A stretch of 64,000 nt of DNA from Pseudomonas sp. MAG733B (GCF_036884845.1 NZ_CP145732.1:2294001-2358000), one strand, 5' to 3'; counted from the first letter of the stretch, positions 43,882 through 53,363 are shown. A program made the numbers and translations. Notes: generated by a model from the sequence alone, not told the origin.

Positions 43882-44814
43882 ATGGATCGCCCGCGTTTTC
43901 AAAAAACTTTTCTGACTCCACGTTTCTGGCCGCTGTGGTGTGGCTTGGGGTTGTTGTGGCTGATCGTGCAGCTGCCATATCCGGCATTGCTGTGGCTTGG
44001 TCGCGCGCTCGGGGCCTTGATGTATCGCGCGGCGGGCGACCGACGGCGCATTGCCAAGCGAAATCTGGAGCTGTGTTTCCCGGAAAAGTCCGCAGTCGAG
44101 CGTAAGCGCCTGCTCAAGGAAAACTTCGCGTCAACCGGCATCGCTTTCTTCGAGATGGCGATGAGCTGGTGGTGGTCGCGCGAACGTCTGGCGAAACTGG
44201 CCCATATCGAAGGGCTGGAGCATTTGCAGCAGGCCCGGCGCGAAGGCAAGGGCGTGATCCTGATGGCGGTGCATTTCACCACCCTGGAAATCGGCGCCGC
44301 ACTGCTTGGCCAGCAACACACCATCGACGGCATGTACCGCGAGCACAAAAATCCGCTGTTCGACTATGTCCAGCGACAGGGGCGCGAGCGTCACAATCTT
44401 GATTCGCTGGCGATCGAGCGCGAGGACGTTCGCGGCATGCTCAAGTTGCTGCGCGCCGGCCGCGCGATCTGGTACGCACCGGATCAGGACTACGGCGCCA
44501 AGCAAAGTATTTTCGTGCCGCTGTTCGGCATTCAGGCGGCGACCGTCACTGCTACCAGTAAATTCGCCCGGCTGGGCAAGGCGTTGGTGGTGCCGTTCAC
44601 TCAGGAGCGCCTGGCCGACGGCAGCGGTTATCGGCTGGTGATCCATGCGCCGCTCGAAGGCTTCCCCGGCGAAACCGAAGAAGCCGATTGCCTGCGCATC
44701 AACCAGTGGATCGAAGGCGTGTTGCGCGACTGTCCGGAGCAATACCTCTGGGCCCATCGCCGCTTCAAGAGCCGTCCACCGGGCGAACCCAAGCTGTACG
44801 CAAAACGCGGTTGA
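43882..44814 (+). CDS. lpxL: Lipid A lauroyl acyltransferase LpxL (HtrB)
   Basis: A 310-residue inner-membrane acyltransferase of the LpxL/LpxM family with one N-terminal hydrophobic anchor (about 15-45). The catalytic HX4E motif is VHFTTLE, and further conserved stretches are RRIAKRNLELCFPE, GMYREHKNP and APDQDYG. It adds a secondary acyl chain to Kdo2-lipid IVA. It diverges from minC. Several ATG codons lie close together at the start (43874, 43882); 43882 gives the family-like MDRPRF N-terminus. Confidence 0.92.
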   Translation: MDRPRFQKTFLTPRFWPLWCGLGLLWLIVQLPYPALLWLGRALGALMYRAAGDRRRIAKRNLELCFPEKSAVERKRLLKENFASTGIAFFEMAMSWWWSRERLAKLAHIEGLEHLQQARREGKGVILMAVHFTTLEIGAALLGQQHTIDGMYREHKNPLFDYVQRQGRERHNLDSLAIEREDVRGMLKLLRAGRAIWYAPDQDYGAKQSIFVPLFGIQAATVTATSKFARLGKALVVPFTQERLADGSGYRLVIHAPLEGFPGETEEADCLRINQWIEGVLRDCPEQYLWAHRRFKSRPPGEPKLYAKRG

Positions 44815-44849
44815 TCAATCGAACCTAATAAGCATCATGGAGTGTTGCG

Positions 44850-46022
44850 ATGAGTCCTGCTGAACCGGTTACAGGGTTGATTCTTTCCGGCGGCGGGGCT
44901 CGGGCGGCCTATCAGGTGGGGGTTCTGGCGGCGATTGCCGAGCTTTTGCCATTGGGCGCGGACAATCCGTTTCCGGTGATCGTCGGCACTTCGGCCGGGG
45001 CGATCAATGCCGTCAGCCTGGCCAGCGGGGCGACGGATTTTCGCGCGGCCATTGAGCGGCTGACTGCCTTCTGGCAGGGCTTTCGCAGTCATTTGGTGTT
45101 GCGTAGCGACTGGCCCGGCGTGATGCGCCAGGCCAGCCGCTTTGTCAGCCACAGCTTGCTGGGCCTCGGCTCTCAAGTTCCGGTGGCGCTGCTCAACAGC
45201 TCACCTCTGCGCCGCTTGCTCAACGACAAGTTGCACATGAACGGCATCGCCGAATCCATCGCGCAAAAGCAATTGCAGGCGGTGGCGGTGACTGCGTTTG
45301 GCTACGAGTCCGGTCAAGCCGTCACTTTCTATCAGGGCGGCGGCACCATCGACGCCTGGTTGCGCCATCGGCGGATCGGCGTTCCGACCCAACTGTCCGT
45401 TGACCATTTGCTCGCCAGTTCGGCGATTCCACTGCTGTTCGCCCCGGTGAAAATCGGCGAGGAGTATTTCGGCGATGGTGCGGTGCGCCAATCGGCGCCG
45501 ATCAGCCCGGCGCTGCATCTGGGCGCCAGTCGGGTGCTGGTGGTGGGTGTCAGCGGCAACCCGCGTGGCGTCGATCCCGAGCAACCGCTGCAACGCACCT
45601 ATACAGGGCAACAACCCACGTTGGCGCAGATCGGCGGGCACATGCTCAACAGTACGTTCATTGACAGCCTGGAAAGCGACATCGAGCTTTTACAGCGTCT
45701 GAATCAGTTCAGTCATCTCATGCCCGACGGCACGCCGACCCGTGCGCTGGGTGTGGCACCGGTCGAGGTTTTGGTGATTTCACCGAGTCAGCCGATCGAC
45801 GAAATTGCCGCGCGTCATCGCCAGGAATTGCCGGCGGCATTGCGCCTGTTTCTGCGTGGGCCGGGGGCGACCAAGACCAGTGGAGCGGGGGTGTTGAGTT
45901 ATCTGTTGTTCGAGGTGGGGTATTGCAGCGAATTGATTGATTTGGGGCGGCGGGATGCGTTGGCCAAGCGTGAGGAGCTTTGCCGATTTCTTGGGTTACC
46001 GGCGTCCGAGGTTTCGACTTGA
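44850..46022 (+). CDS. Patatin-like phospholipase
   Basis: A 390-residue serine hydrolase with oxyanion loop GGGARAAYQVG (14-24), nucleophile elbow GTSAG (about 46-50), and the dyad Asp in GDGAVRQSAP. It differs from the RssA-type gene at 1683 in length and in the C-terminal region, which is rich in helical, hydrophobic residues. It is likely a cytosolic or membrane-associated lipase. It follows lpxL by 35 bases on the same strand and may share its message. Substrate unknown. Confidence 0.87.
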   Translation: MSPAEPVTGLILSGGGARAAYQVGVLAAIAELLPLGADNPFPVIVGTSAGAINAVSLASGATDFRAAIERLTAFWQGFRSHLVLRSDWPGVMRQASRFVSHSLLGLGSQVPVALLNSSPLRRLLNDKLHMNGIAESIAQKQLQAVAVTAFGYESGQAVTFYQGGGTIDAWLRHRRIGVPTQLSVDHLLASSAIPLLFAPVKIGEEYFGDGAVRQSAPISPALHLGASRVLVVGVSGNPRGVDPEQPLQRTYTGQQPTLAQIGGHMLNSTFIDSLESDIELLQRLNQFSHLMPDGTPTRALGVAPVEVLVISPSQPIDEIAARHRQELPAALRLFLRGPGATKTSGAGVLSYLLFEVGYCSELIDLGRRDALAKREELCRFLGLPASEVST

Positions 46023-46038
46023 GATCGGCGGTGCGGCG

Positions 46039-46128
46039 ATCGCGGGCAAGCCATGCTCCTACAGATGCGCGTCGATCACATTACTAGTGTTCGACACCGA
46101 ACCTGTAGGAGCATGGCTTGCCCGCGAT
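46039..46128. repeat. REP pair (GCGGGCAAGCCATGCTCCTA type)
   Basis: Perfect inverse arms 46039-46063 and 46104-46128 between the convergent patatin and porin genes. Confidence 0.86.
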
Positions 46129-46152
46129 GGCGTCCTTACAGACGCCGCCGGA

Positions 46153-46938
46153 TCAGAAGTGAACCTTGACCAGGAAGCTGGTCACGCTCTGATCGGTCTT
46201 GAAGCCCTGGCTGTCTTCGATACCGTACTTGTTCTTCCAGTAGTCATACTCGACACCGACGTACAACTGCTTCTCACCCAGGTTCAGCGCTTTGCCCAGG
46301 TCGTACTTGATCTGCGGATTGAAGTGCAGGTTGGCGTGGTATTCGCCTTTTTTGTTGACGTCGTTGTCGACCACCCAGTCCATGAAACCATCGATCAGGA
46401 TGTTCGAATCGCCGACCGGAATGGTGTAGGACCAGACCGGCGTGACCTGCCAGATATTGTCGCCCGGACGGTCGCCTTCGGTGTGACGGTTGTAGAAGTT
46501 CAACTGGAAGTAGTCGAAGCCCGGGATGGCCAGGTCGAAGCCAGGACCGATCAGGTAGGACTCGGTATCGTCTTCACCGAATTCGTACGTCATGGCCAGC
46601 AGCACGTCTTTGATCGGACCTAGCTCGAACTTCTGGTCGAAGATCTTGTTGAACGACAGGCGTGGGCTGAATTCACCGTAGTGGGTGTTCTTACCTGCGA
46701 AGGCGTCTTCCTTGCCGTTGTAGAAAATCTTGTCGATGAAGAAGAAGTTGTCGCCGTATTTCCAGCCGTCAGCGTGTTCGAAGGTCACCGTCTGCTGGAT
46801 GCGCGGGTTGACCTGGAAGTCCTTGCCATACAGGTAGGTCAGGCTGTTGTTCTGCCATTGCAGCAAGTCGCCGGCCATGGCCTGACCCCCAGCCAGCATT
46901 GATCCCGCCAGCATCAGGCTAGTGCACGTACGTTTCAT
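46153..46938 (-). CDS. Tsx-like outer membrane channel, copy 1
   Basis: A 261-residue outer membrane beta-barrel of the Tsx/OmpK type. A signal peptide ends at AMA (about residue 22), and aromatic strands end in the terminal Phe (SFLVKVHF) typical of outer membrane barrels. Its N-terminal DLLQWQNNSLTYLYGKDF is shared with the second copy. Members take up nucleosides. GGGAGC precedes ATG 46938. It is close to purine catabolic genes, so a purine nucleoside or urate substrate is plausible but unproven. Confidence 0.86.
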   Translation of the reverse strand: MKRTCTSLMLAGSMLAGGQAMAGDLLQWQNNSLTYLYGKDFQVNPRIQQTVTFEHADGWKYGDNFFFIDKIFYNGKEDAFAGKNTHYGEFSPRLSFNKIFDQKFELGPIKDVLLAMTYEFGEDDTESYLIGPGFDLAIPGFDYFQLNFYNRHTEGDRPGDNIWQVTPVWSYTIPVGDSNILIDGFMDWVVDNDVNKKGEYHANLHFNPQIKYDLGKALNLGEKQLYVGVEYDYWKNKYGIEDSQGFKTDQSVTSFLVKVHF

Positions 46939-47311
46939 TCGGTTGCTCCCAAAAAGTAGTGGTTTCACGTTTTTTTTAAGGTCGACGCTCTGGTGTGGCG
47001 CCTTTTTCTGAAGCGGAAAATATTCATCCAATCGGTCAGCTTTAGTGCTGTTAGCAAGAGCTGCGCCAAGGCTTTCACAAAGCAAAAAAACTCCCGCTCG
47101 GCTGCTCAAAAACAGTCGATTGAGAGTCATTCGGGAAGGCCTGGGGACCGTCCAGAGCCGGGATAAGTTGGCTTTCTGGTCAGGAATTAAATCCGGGCTT
47201 TTTTTTAAAGCGGATTCAGGCGGCCGCGGAGAATACTGACTCCTTGGCCAGGTCTCAAGTGCCCCGCAACAGCGCACCGACGACAGGTTTGGGGCACGGT
47301 TGCGGGTCATC
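46939..47311. other. Gene-free stretch between the two Tsx-like genes
   Basis: A 373-base region. It holds the 5' leader of copy 1 and presumably its promoter on the minus strand. There is a long imperfect inverted repeat GTGCCCC/GGGGCAC (47251-47299), possibly a terminator for copy 2, and a T-rich tract near 47200. I see no gene and no convincing promoter box. Confidence 0.5.
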
Positions 47312-48097
47312 TTAGAAATGCACCTTCACCAGCAGGCTGGTGGTGTTTTCGTTGGTGTCGAGGTTGCCGTTGTTTTCGATGCCGTACTTGTCTTTCCAGT
47401 AGCTGTATTCGGCGCCGACATATACCTGTTTCTCCCGCCAGCCGAGGGCTTTGCCCAGGTCGTATTTGATCTGCGGGTTGAAGTGCAGGTTGGCGTGGTA
47501 GGTACCGTGCGAGTTCTGGTCGTTGTCCACGACCCAGTCGATGTAGCCATCGATCAACACGCTCGAATTGCCCACTGGAATGGTGTACGACCAGGCCGGT
47601 GTGATCTGCCAGACATCGTCGCCGGGGCGCGAGCCTTCGGTCCGGCGATTATAGAAGTTCAGGGTGAAAAAGTTGAAGCCCGGGATTGCAAGGTCAAAGC
47701 CGGGGCCGATCAGGTAGGCCTCGGTGTCGTCTTCGCCATTCTCGTAGGTCATGGCCAGCAGCACGTCCTTGATCGGGCCGAATTCGAAACGGCGGTCGAG
47801 GATTTTGCCGAGAGAGAGGCGGGGGCTGAACTCGCCGTAATAGGCGTGGACGCCTTTGTTGCGGTCTTTCTCGCCGTTGTAGTAAGTGCTGTCGATGAAC
47901 ATGAAGTTATCGCCGTACTTCCAGCGGTCGGCATGTTCGAAGGTGATTGTCTGCTGGATCGACGGGTTGACCGCGAAATCCTTGCCGTACAGATAGCTCA
48001 AGCTGTTGGTCTGCCACAGCAGTAGATCGCCGGCCATGGCCTGACTCGCGGCCAGCAGGCCACCACTCAACAGCAAGTTGGTTTGTGTCCGAATCAT
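47312..48097 (-). CDS. Tsx-like outer membrane channel, copy 2
   Basis: A 261-residue paralogue of the gene at 46153, the same length and with long identical blocks (FGPIKDVLLAMTYE-type, FNPQIKYDLGKAL, SLLVKVHF). A signal peptide ends at AMA (about residue 22). GGGAGC lies before ATG 48097; a Met twelve codons earlier lacks this. Tandem duplication of a porin of this family suggests a difference in regulation or specificity. It follows the NCS2 permease gene (48253) on the same strand across a REP. Confidence 0.86.
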   Translation of the reverse strand: MIRTQTNLLLSGGLLAASQAMAGDLLLWQTNSLSYLYGKDFAVNPSIQQTITFEHADRWKYGDNFMFIDSTYYNGEKDRNKGVHAYYGEFSPRLSLGKILDRRFEFGPIKDVLLAMTYENGEDDTEAYLIGPGFDLAIPGFNFFTLNFYNRRTEGSRPGDDVWQITPAWSYTIPVGNSSVLIDGYIDWVVDNDQNSHGTYHANLHFNPQIKYDLGKALGWREKQVYVGAEYSYWKDKYGIENNGNLDTNENTTSLLVKVHF

Positions 48098-48142
48098 CTG
48101 TTGCTCCCTCTTGTTTTTATTTTTCAGGCGCATTTAGCTCTC

Positions 48143-48234
48143 CTGTGGGAGCGGGCTTGCTCGCGAAAGCGGTGTATCAGGCAACAATGATGTTGAGGCT
48201 GATGACGTCTTCGCGAGCAAGCCCGCTCCCACAG
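48143..48234. repeat. REP pair between permease and porin
   Basis: Perfect inverse arms 48143-48167 and 48210-48234 (CTGTGGGAGCGGGCTTGC type). Confidence 0.86.
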
Positions 48235-48252
48235 GGTTTGTGTGGGACTCTG

Positions 48253-49611
48253 TTAATGCGAGTTAGCGTGACAGTCGTTGATCGCCGCGCGTTCGGCGCC
48301 GCCAAGGATGTTGAACAGCAAGTTCAGCGTCAGCGCACTGAGGGTGGCCATGGCGATACCGCTGTGGGTGATCGGGCTCATCCACAGGGGCAGGTGGGCG
48401 AAAAACTCCGGACGCACCACCGGGATCAGGCCCATGCCGATGCTCACCGCCACCAGCAACTGGTTGCGACGGTCACCGATGTCGGCTTCCTGGAGAATCT
48501 TGATCCCGGTAGCGGCGACCATGCCGAACATCGCAATCGCCGCGCCGCCCAGTACCGCCGGCGGAATTGAAGCGACCAGGAACGCCGCTTTCGGCAGCAG
48601 GCTCAACACGATCAGCAAACCGCCGGCGACAATGGTCACCGAACGGCAACGCACGCCGGTCATTTGCACCAGGCCGATGTTCTGCGCGAAAGAGGAGTGG
48701 GTGAAGGTGTTGAAGAAACCCGCAAAGAACGAAGCGCCGGCATCACACAGCAAGCCGCGACGCAGCATGCGTGGGCAGACTTCCTGGCCGGTGATCTTGC
48801 CCAGCGCGAGGAACATCCCGGTGGACTCGACGAAAATGATCACCACGACAAGGCACATCGACAGGATCGGTGCGAGTTCGAATTTCGGCATGCCGAAATG
48901 CAGCGGGGTAACGAATTGCAGCCATGGCGCTTGGGCCATGCCGCTGAGGTCGACCATGCCGAGCACGCCGCAGAGCACGTAGCCCAGGCACATGCCGATC
49001 AGCACGGAAATGTTGACCCAGAAACCACGCATGAAGCGATGCACCAACAGGATGGTGCCCAGCACCAGCGCGGCGATGGTCAGGTAAATCGGCGAACCGA
49101 ATTGAGCGGCGCTGGCACCCCCGCCAGCCCAGTTCACGGCTACGGGGAACAACGACAAACCGATCGAGGTGATGACCGTGCCGGTCACCAGAGGCGGGAA
49201 GAAGCGTACGACCTTGGACATGAACGGGGCGATGAGCATGCCGAAGAACCCGGCGGCGATGGTCGCGCCGAAGATCCCTTGCAGGCCGATACCGGGCATG
49301 CCGGCCATGGCGACCATGCTGCCGACAGCGGCGAAACTGGCACCCATCATCACCGGCATGCGAATGCCCATGGGGCCGATGCCCAGCGATTGAACGATAG
49401 TGGCGATGCCGGCGACCAGCAGGTCGGCGTTGATCAGGAAGGCGATTTCTTCACGACTCAGGCCAGCGGCCTGTCCGATGATCAGCGGCACCGCGATGGC
49501 GCCGCCGTACATCAGCAGAACATGTTGCAAACCGACCAGGATCAGTTGCAAAAGGGGTAAACGCTGAATGGCGGGTGCGTCGGGGATGCGCGCTTTGGAG
49601 AGCTCGGACAT
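48253..49611 (-). CDS. NCS2 family urate/xanthine permease (UacT/XanQ-like)
   Basis: A 452-residue nucleobase:cation symporter. It has QHVLLMYGGAIAVP (about 29-42), the transport Glu in FVESTGMFLALG, and the family signature NTFTHSSFAQNIGLVQMTGV, of the xanthine/urate subgroup. It probably imports xanthine or urate for the neighbouring pathway. GAGG is 6 bases before ATG 49611. It is the last gene of the minus-strand purine block, cut off from puuD by a 67-base perfect hairpin; a palindrome AACAGCTG-CTGA-CAGCTGTT (49645-49664) lies in its leader. Confidence 0.9.
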   Translation of the reverse strand: MSELSKARIPDAPAIQRLPLLQLILVGLQHVLLMYGGAIAVPLIIGQAAGLSREEIAFLINADLLVAGIATIVQSLGIGPMGIRMPVMMGASFAAVGSMVAMAGMPGIGLQGIFGATIAAGFFGMLIAPFMSKVVRFFPPLVTGTVITSIGLSLFPVAVNWAGGGASAAQFGSPIYLTIAALVLGTILLVHRFMRGFWVNISVLIGMCLGYVLCGVLGMVDLSGMAQAPWLQFVTPLHFGMPKFELAPILSMCLVVVIIFVESTGMFLALGKITGQEVCPRMLRRGLLCDAGASFFAGFFNTFTHSSFAQNIGLVQMTGVRCRSVTIVAGGLLIVLSLLPKAAFLVASIPPAVLGGAAIAMFGMVAATGIKILQEADIGDRRNQLLVAVSIGMGLIPVVRPEFFAHLPLWMSPITHSGIAMATLSALTLNLLFNILGGAERAAINDCHANSH

Positions 49612-49644
49612 GCAACACCTCGGATCTTTTTTATTCTTGTGATT

Positions 49645-49664
49645 AACAGCTGCTGACAGCTGTT
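49645..49664. promoter_or_regulatory. Palindrome in the NCS2 permease leader
   Basis: AACAGCTG-CTGA-CAGCTGTT, perfect 8-bp arms, 34 bases upstream of the start codon. Could be an operator or leader hairpin; unproven. Confidence 0.35.
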
Positions 49665-49680
49665 TCGCATCAGGTGGATC

Positions 49681-49747
49681 TGTGGCGAGGGAGCTTGCTC
49701 CCGCTGGACTGCTGCGCAGTCCAGCGGGAGCAAGCTCCCTCGCCACA
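49681..49747. repeat. 67-base perfect palindrome (REP-type) between puuD and the permease
   Basis: Arms 49681-49712 and 49716-49747 are exact 32-bp inverse complements with TGC between, built from the REP core GGCGAGGGAGCTTGCTCCCG. As RNA it forms a very stable hairpin that could end puuD transcription and protect its 3' end. Confidence 0.9.
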
Positions 49748-49778
49748 AAAGCCCGCTCAGCACAGGCTTTTGCATTGC

Positions 49779-51083
49779 TTAATTGGTGGGAGCTCCCTGA
49801 GCAATCCAGGCACCGATCAGGTCACGTTCCTGCTGGGTCATCTGCGTGATGTTGCCCAGTGGCATGATCTGGCTGGCGACGGCTTGAGCCTGGATGCGCG
49901 CAGCGTTCTGGCGAATCTGCTCGGGAGTGTCGAACATCACACCGGCCGGCGCCGCGCTGAACAGTGGGCTGGTCGGTTTCGCCGAATGGCAGACCGAGCA
50001 ACGTTCCTGAATCACGCTGTGCACCTTGTCGAAACCAGGACCGGCGTTGGACGCTTGCGCCGGGGCGGCGGCAGGCGCTTCTGCAGGTTTGGCTTCAGCC
50101 GGTTTCAAACCACCACCCACTGCAGTTTCCGGCAGTGGCTGGTATTCGATGGCAGCAGGAGCCTTGGCGACTTCAGGGGCGCTGGACATCGGCTTCGGAC
50201 CGGACACATAAGCCAGGCAAATCATGCCCACCGCTGCCACGGGCAGGGTCCAGGCAAACTTGTGGCTGTCGTGACGGGTGTTGAAGTAGTGACGCACCAA
50301 CACCGCCAGCACCGCGATCCCGGCCAGGATCAGCCAGTTGTACTGGCTGCCGTAGGTGCTCGGGAAGTGGTTGCTGATCATGATGAACAGCACGGGCAAG
50401 GTGAAGTAGTTGTTGTGACGCGAACGCAGCAAGCCTTTGGCTGGCAGCGCCGGATCAGGTGTGCGGTTCTCGGCGATGGCCGCTACCAGTGCGCGTTGCG
50501 CCGGCATGATGATGCGGAACACGTTGCCGACCATGATGGTGCCGATGATCGCGCCGACGTGCAGGTACGCACCGCGACCGCTGAACACTTTGCTGAAGCC
50601 ATAGGCTGCGGCAATGATCAGAACGAACAGGATGGCGCCAAGCAGGGCAGGGCGTTTGCCCAGGGCCGAGTCGCAGAGGAAGGAGTAGATGAACCAGCCG
50701 ACGAACAGAGAGCCGATGCCCAGCAGTACGCCTTCAGGACCGCTCAGGGTGCTGCCCGGAGCCAGCAGGTAGAGCGTCGGGTTGGAGTAGAACACCACGC
50801 ACAGCAGCGCGATACCCGACATCCAGGTGAAGTAGGCTTCCCATTTGAACCAGTGCAGGTTGTCCGGCATGGTCGGCGGAGCCAGTTTGTATTTTTCCAG
50901 GTGGTAGATACCGCCGCCGTGGATCGCCCACAAATCACCGGCCAGACCGCTTTTCGGGTTGACCCGATTGAGGTTGTTTTCCAGCCAGACGAAGTAGAAC
51001 GATGCGCCAATCCAGGCCACACCAGTAATCATATGAACCCAGCGCACGCTCAGGTTCAGCCATTCCAACAGATGTGCTTCCAC
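49779..51083 (-). CDS. puuD: Urate hydroxylase PuuD, membrane domain plus cytochrome c domain
   Basis: A 434-residue inner-membrane enzyme. About 1-300 holds eight or more hydrophobic segments with conserved residues (WVHMITGVAWIGASFYFVWLEN, HGGGIYHLEKY, and the loop HNNYFTLPVLFIMI). A Pro/Ala linker (about 310-345) leads to a c-type haem domain with CSVCH near 361. The protein oxidises urate to 5-hydroxyisourate; the product is handled by the HIU hydrolase encoded at 54707. GTG start with GAGAGG upstream. Part of the puuE-uraD-alc-allA-puuD operon. Confidence 0.93.
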   Translation of the reverse strand: MEAHLLEWLNLSVRWVHMITGVAWIGASFYFVWLENNLNRVNPKSGLAGDLWAIHGGGIYHLEKYKLAPPTMPDNLHWFKWEAYFTWMSGIALLCVVFYSNPTLYLLAPGSTLSGPEGVLLGIGSLFVGWFIYSFLCDSALGKRPALLGAILFVLIIAAAYGFSKVFSGRGAYLHVGAIIGTIMVGNVFRIIMPAQRALVAAIAENRTPDPALPAKGLLRSRHNNYFTLPVLFIMISNHFPSTYGSQYNWLILAGIAVLAVLVRHYFNTRHDSHKFAWTLPVAAVGMICLAYVSGPKPMSSAPEVAKAPAAIEYQPLPETAVGGGLKPAEAKPAEAPAAAPAQASNAGPGFDKVHSVIQERCSVCHSAKPTSPLFSAAPAGVMFDTPEQIRQNAARIQAQAVASQIMPLGNITQMTQQERDLIGAWIAQGAPTN

Positions 51084-51133
51084 AGTCTTTACCTCTCGCC
51101 TGTCACTCTGTTGTCGAGTGATCAGACCTTCTC

Positions 51134-51637
51134 TTATTGGTGGGGGGCGAGGATCAAACGCTCATCCTCTTTGAAAAAATGCTCATCGCAGTTATTGCCT
51201 GTGCCACTGCGATCAACCACCAGGAAGTCATCCCGCTTTTCGATCGTCAGCACCGGGTGGTGCCAAACGCCGCGATGGTAATTAATGCCCTGCCTGCCGT
51301 TGGTGACGAAGGCGCGGACCAAGCCTGATACAGGTTCATCGCCAAGTGGCGCGACCACGATCAGAAAGGGGTTGCCGAGCAGCGGTATGAAAGCCTGGCT
51401 GCCCAACGGGTGACGCTCCAGCATGCTGACGGTCAGCGGCATGTCCTGCGCGTCGGCGCGGAAAATGCTGATGATCGCGTTGTCCTCTGGCTTTGCGGTT
51501 TCGACCACAGCCAGTTTATGGAAGCGCATGGTCGAACCGTTGTTGATCATGAAGTGATCGCTGCCGTCGGTTTCGATGACGTCACCGAAAGGGGCGAAGG
51601 CTTCTTTGGTCAGCGGTTCAATCGTCAGTGTGCGCAT
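51134..51637 (-). CDS. allA: Ureidoglycolate lyase AllA
   Basis: A 167-residue cupin-type enzyme with the family start MRTLTIEPLTKEAFAPFGDVIE and the middle HPLGSQAFIPL and GVWHHPVL. It splits ureidoglycolate to glyoxylate and urea, the last step of this route. GGAAA is 9 bases before ATG 51637. It lies between alc and puuD in the operon, with a REP pair in the gap after alc. Confidence 0.93.
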   Translation of the reverse strand: MRTLTIEPLTKEAFAPFGDVIETDGSDHFMINNGSTMRFHKLAVVETAKPEDNAIISIFRADAQDMPLTVSMLERHPLGSQAFIPLLGNPFLIVVAPLGDEPVSGLVRAFVTNGRQGINYHRGVWHHPVLTIEKRDDFLVVDRSGTGNNCDEHFFKEDERLILAPHQ

Positions 51638-51677
51638 GCTGTTGTTTTCCGAATTCTGTGTTGTTGGTTCTATCGTC

Positions 51678-51749
51678 ATCGCTGGCAAGCCAGCTCCCAC
51701 AGGATTTGTGTACACCACAGTTCCTTGTGGGAGCGGGCTTGCCCGCGAT
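51678..51749. repeat. REP pair between alc and allA
   Basis: Arms 51678-51701 and 51726-51749 (ATCGCTGGCAAGCCAGC and GCGGGCTTGCCCGCGAT); the two arms differ at a few positions. Confidence 0.8.
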
Positions 51750-51761
51750 TGGGTTCAACGC

Positions 51762-52757
51762 TTATTTAGCGACCTTGCCCAAAACGCGCAGGCGGCTCAC
51801 ACCACCATCCGGGAACACGTTCAGGCGGATGTGGGTGATCGGGCCCAGTGCCTTGATCTGCTCGGCGAAGGTGTGTTCGGCGTGCATTTCCAGCTTCTGG
51901 CTTGGCAGCAGTTCGCGCCAGAACAGCGACTGGGTTTCGATCTGGCTGTCGGTGCCGCCCTTCACGAACGCGCCCTGGATCGAGCAAGTGTCCGGGTAGT
52001 TGCCTTTGAAGTGCAGGGTGTCGACGATGATTTTCTCGATCTCGCCCGGGTGGCCCAGCGCGACGATGACCCAGTCATTGCCCGGAGTACGACGACGCGC
52101 GGTTTCCCAGCCGTCGCCCATGTTGATGCCGCGGCCCGGGTTGAGGATGTTGCTCATGCGACCGAAGTGTTCGTCGGAGCAGGCGAGGGCGCGGCCACCG
52201 TTCAGGGCGGAAGCCAGGTCAACTTGCTCGTTGTCGCCAACAGCCGACCAGTCGCGGTGCGGAATGCCGTACACGCGCAGACGGGCAACACCGCCGTCCG
52301 GGTAGATGTTGAAACGCAGATGGCTGAACGCCTGGTCGTTGCTGATTTCGTGGTAGTGGTGGCTGTTGCCTTGCAGCTCGACGGCGGACAGCACTTCAGT
52401 CCACTGGGTGTTTTCGTTCGGCTCGCCTTCAGCCAGGAAGCAGGCTTCCAGGGACGCCGATGGCGGGAAGTTGCCGGTGAAGAATGAAGTGTCGATGTCG
52501 ACGCCCTTGATCGAACCCGGTACACCCAGGCGGATCACAGCGCTGTCGTAGCCTTCGAAGCGCTTGCGGCGCGACTCCCAGCCGTCCATCCACTTGCCGT
52601 TGTCATCGAACACGCCCTCCTTCCATACGGCCGGGGTCGGTTGGAACAGACGATTGGCGTCTGCGAACCAGTCATCGGTGACCGAGATGATTTTGGTGCC
52701 CAGGCGGGCGTCGGCCAGGTTGACGAACTTCTCGAAAGGTACGGCGTAAGCTTTCAT
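51762..52757 (-). CDS. alc: Allantoicase
   Basis: A 331-residue enzyme made of two similar halves. Each half has the shared patterns [19 protein letters not shown] and [19 protein letters not shown], and each ends in a [13 protein letters not shown] / [13 protein letters not shown] motif. It converts allantoate to ureidoglycolate and urea. ATG start with AAGG upstream. It lies between uraD and allA. Confidence 0.94.
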   Translation of the reverse strand: MKAYAVPFEKFVNLADARLGTKIISVTDDWFADANRLFQPTPAVWKEGVFDDNGKWMDGWESRRKRFEGYDSAVIRLGVPGSIKGVDIDTSFFTGNFPPSASLEACFLAEGEPNENTQWTEVLSAVELQGNSHHYHEISNDQAFSHLRFNIYPDGGVARLRVYGIPHRDWSAVGDNEQVDLASALNGGRALACSDEHFGRMSNILNPGRGINMGDGWETARRRTPGNDWVIVALGHPGEIEKIIVDTLHFKGNYPDTCSIQGAFVKGGTDSQIETQSLFWRELLPSQKLEMHAEHTFAEQIKALGPITHIRLNVFPDGGVSRLRVLGKVAK

Positions 52758-52847
52758 TCTTCTTGTCTGCCTTTAAATAAGTGGCTTGGGATGCTTGCGA
52801 GGCCCTGGGTAAATTCGGCGTTCTTGAATCCACTCGGGCCAGGCTTG

Positions 52848-53363
52848 CTATAGGGTCAGTAATCGGAACAGGGCGATCTTGTTGATCTCCGCCAGCGCGC
52901 ATTTGAATTCGGTCTCGACCGAGTTATGAATGCGCGTTTCGAACGCTGCGAGGATCTGATGCCGGTTGCTGCCTTTTACCGCCATGATGAAGGGAAACTT
53001 GAACTTGGCTTTGTAGGCGTCGTTCAGCTCGGTGAAGCGTTGGAACTCTTCGGCCGTGCATTGGTGAATACCGGCGCCAGCCTGTTCATTAGTGCTGGCT
53101 TCGGTCAGTTGGCCCTGGACGGCCGCACGGCCTGCCAGGTCCGGGTGAGCGTTGATCAGGGCAAGCTGGCTTGCGTGATCGGCGCTCAACAGGATGTCGC
53201 TCATGCGCTGGTGCAGGATTTCGATATCGTCGATCGAAGCGTCCTGACCCAGGTCGAAGGCCTTCTCGGCCACCCATGGCGAATGTTCGTAGATGTCGGC
53301 GAAAGCGGCGACAAAGGCGTCGCGGCTCAGGCTCGAAGGTTTGACGGTTTGAAAGGTGCTCAT
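52848..53363 (-). CDS. uraD: OHCU decarboxylase UraD
   Basis: A 171-residue 2-oxo-4-hydroxy-4-carboxy-5-ureidoimidazoline decarboxylase. The catalytic His lies in LINAHPDLAGR (about 72-82) and the STNEQAGAG motif is present. It makes S-allantoin. Its ATG overlaps the puuE stop by 4 bases, so the two are translationally coupled. Confidence 0.94.
   Translation of the reverse strand: MSTFQTVKPSSLSRDAFVAAFADIYEHSPWVAEKAFDLGQDASIDDIEILHQRMSDILLSADHASQLALINAHPDLAGRAAVQGQLTEASTNEQAGAGIHQCTAEEFQRFTELNDAYKAKFKFPFIMAVKGSNRHQILAAFETRIHNSVETEFKCALAEINKIALFRLLTL

Noticed and set aside
49674..51281. Long plus-strand open frame (535 codons) over puuD and the palindrome
   Set aside because: It is antisense to clear PuuD sequence and its first part runs through the REP hairpin; composition is Arg/Gln/His-rich shadow coding.
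51700..51715. TTGTGTACAC as another purine operator
   Set aside because: It lies in the spacer of a REP pair within the operon, is not a full palindrome and precedes allA without a promoter-like context.
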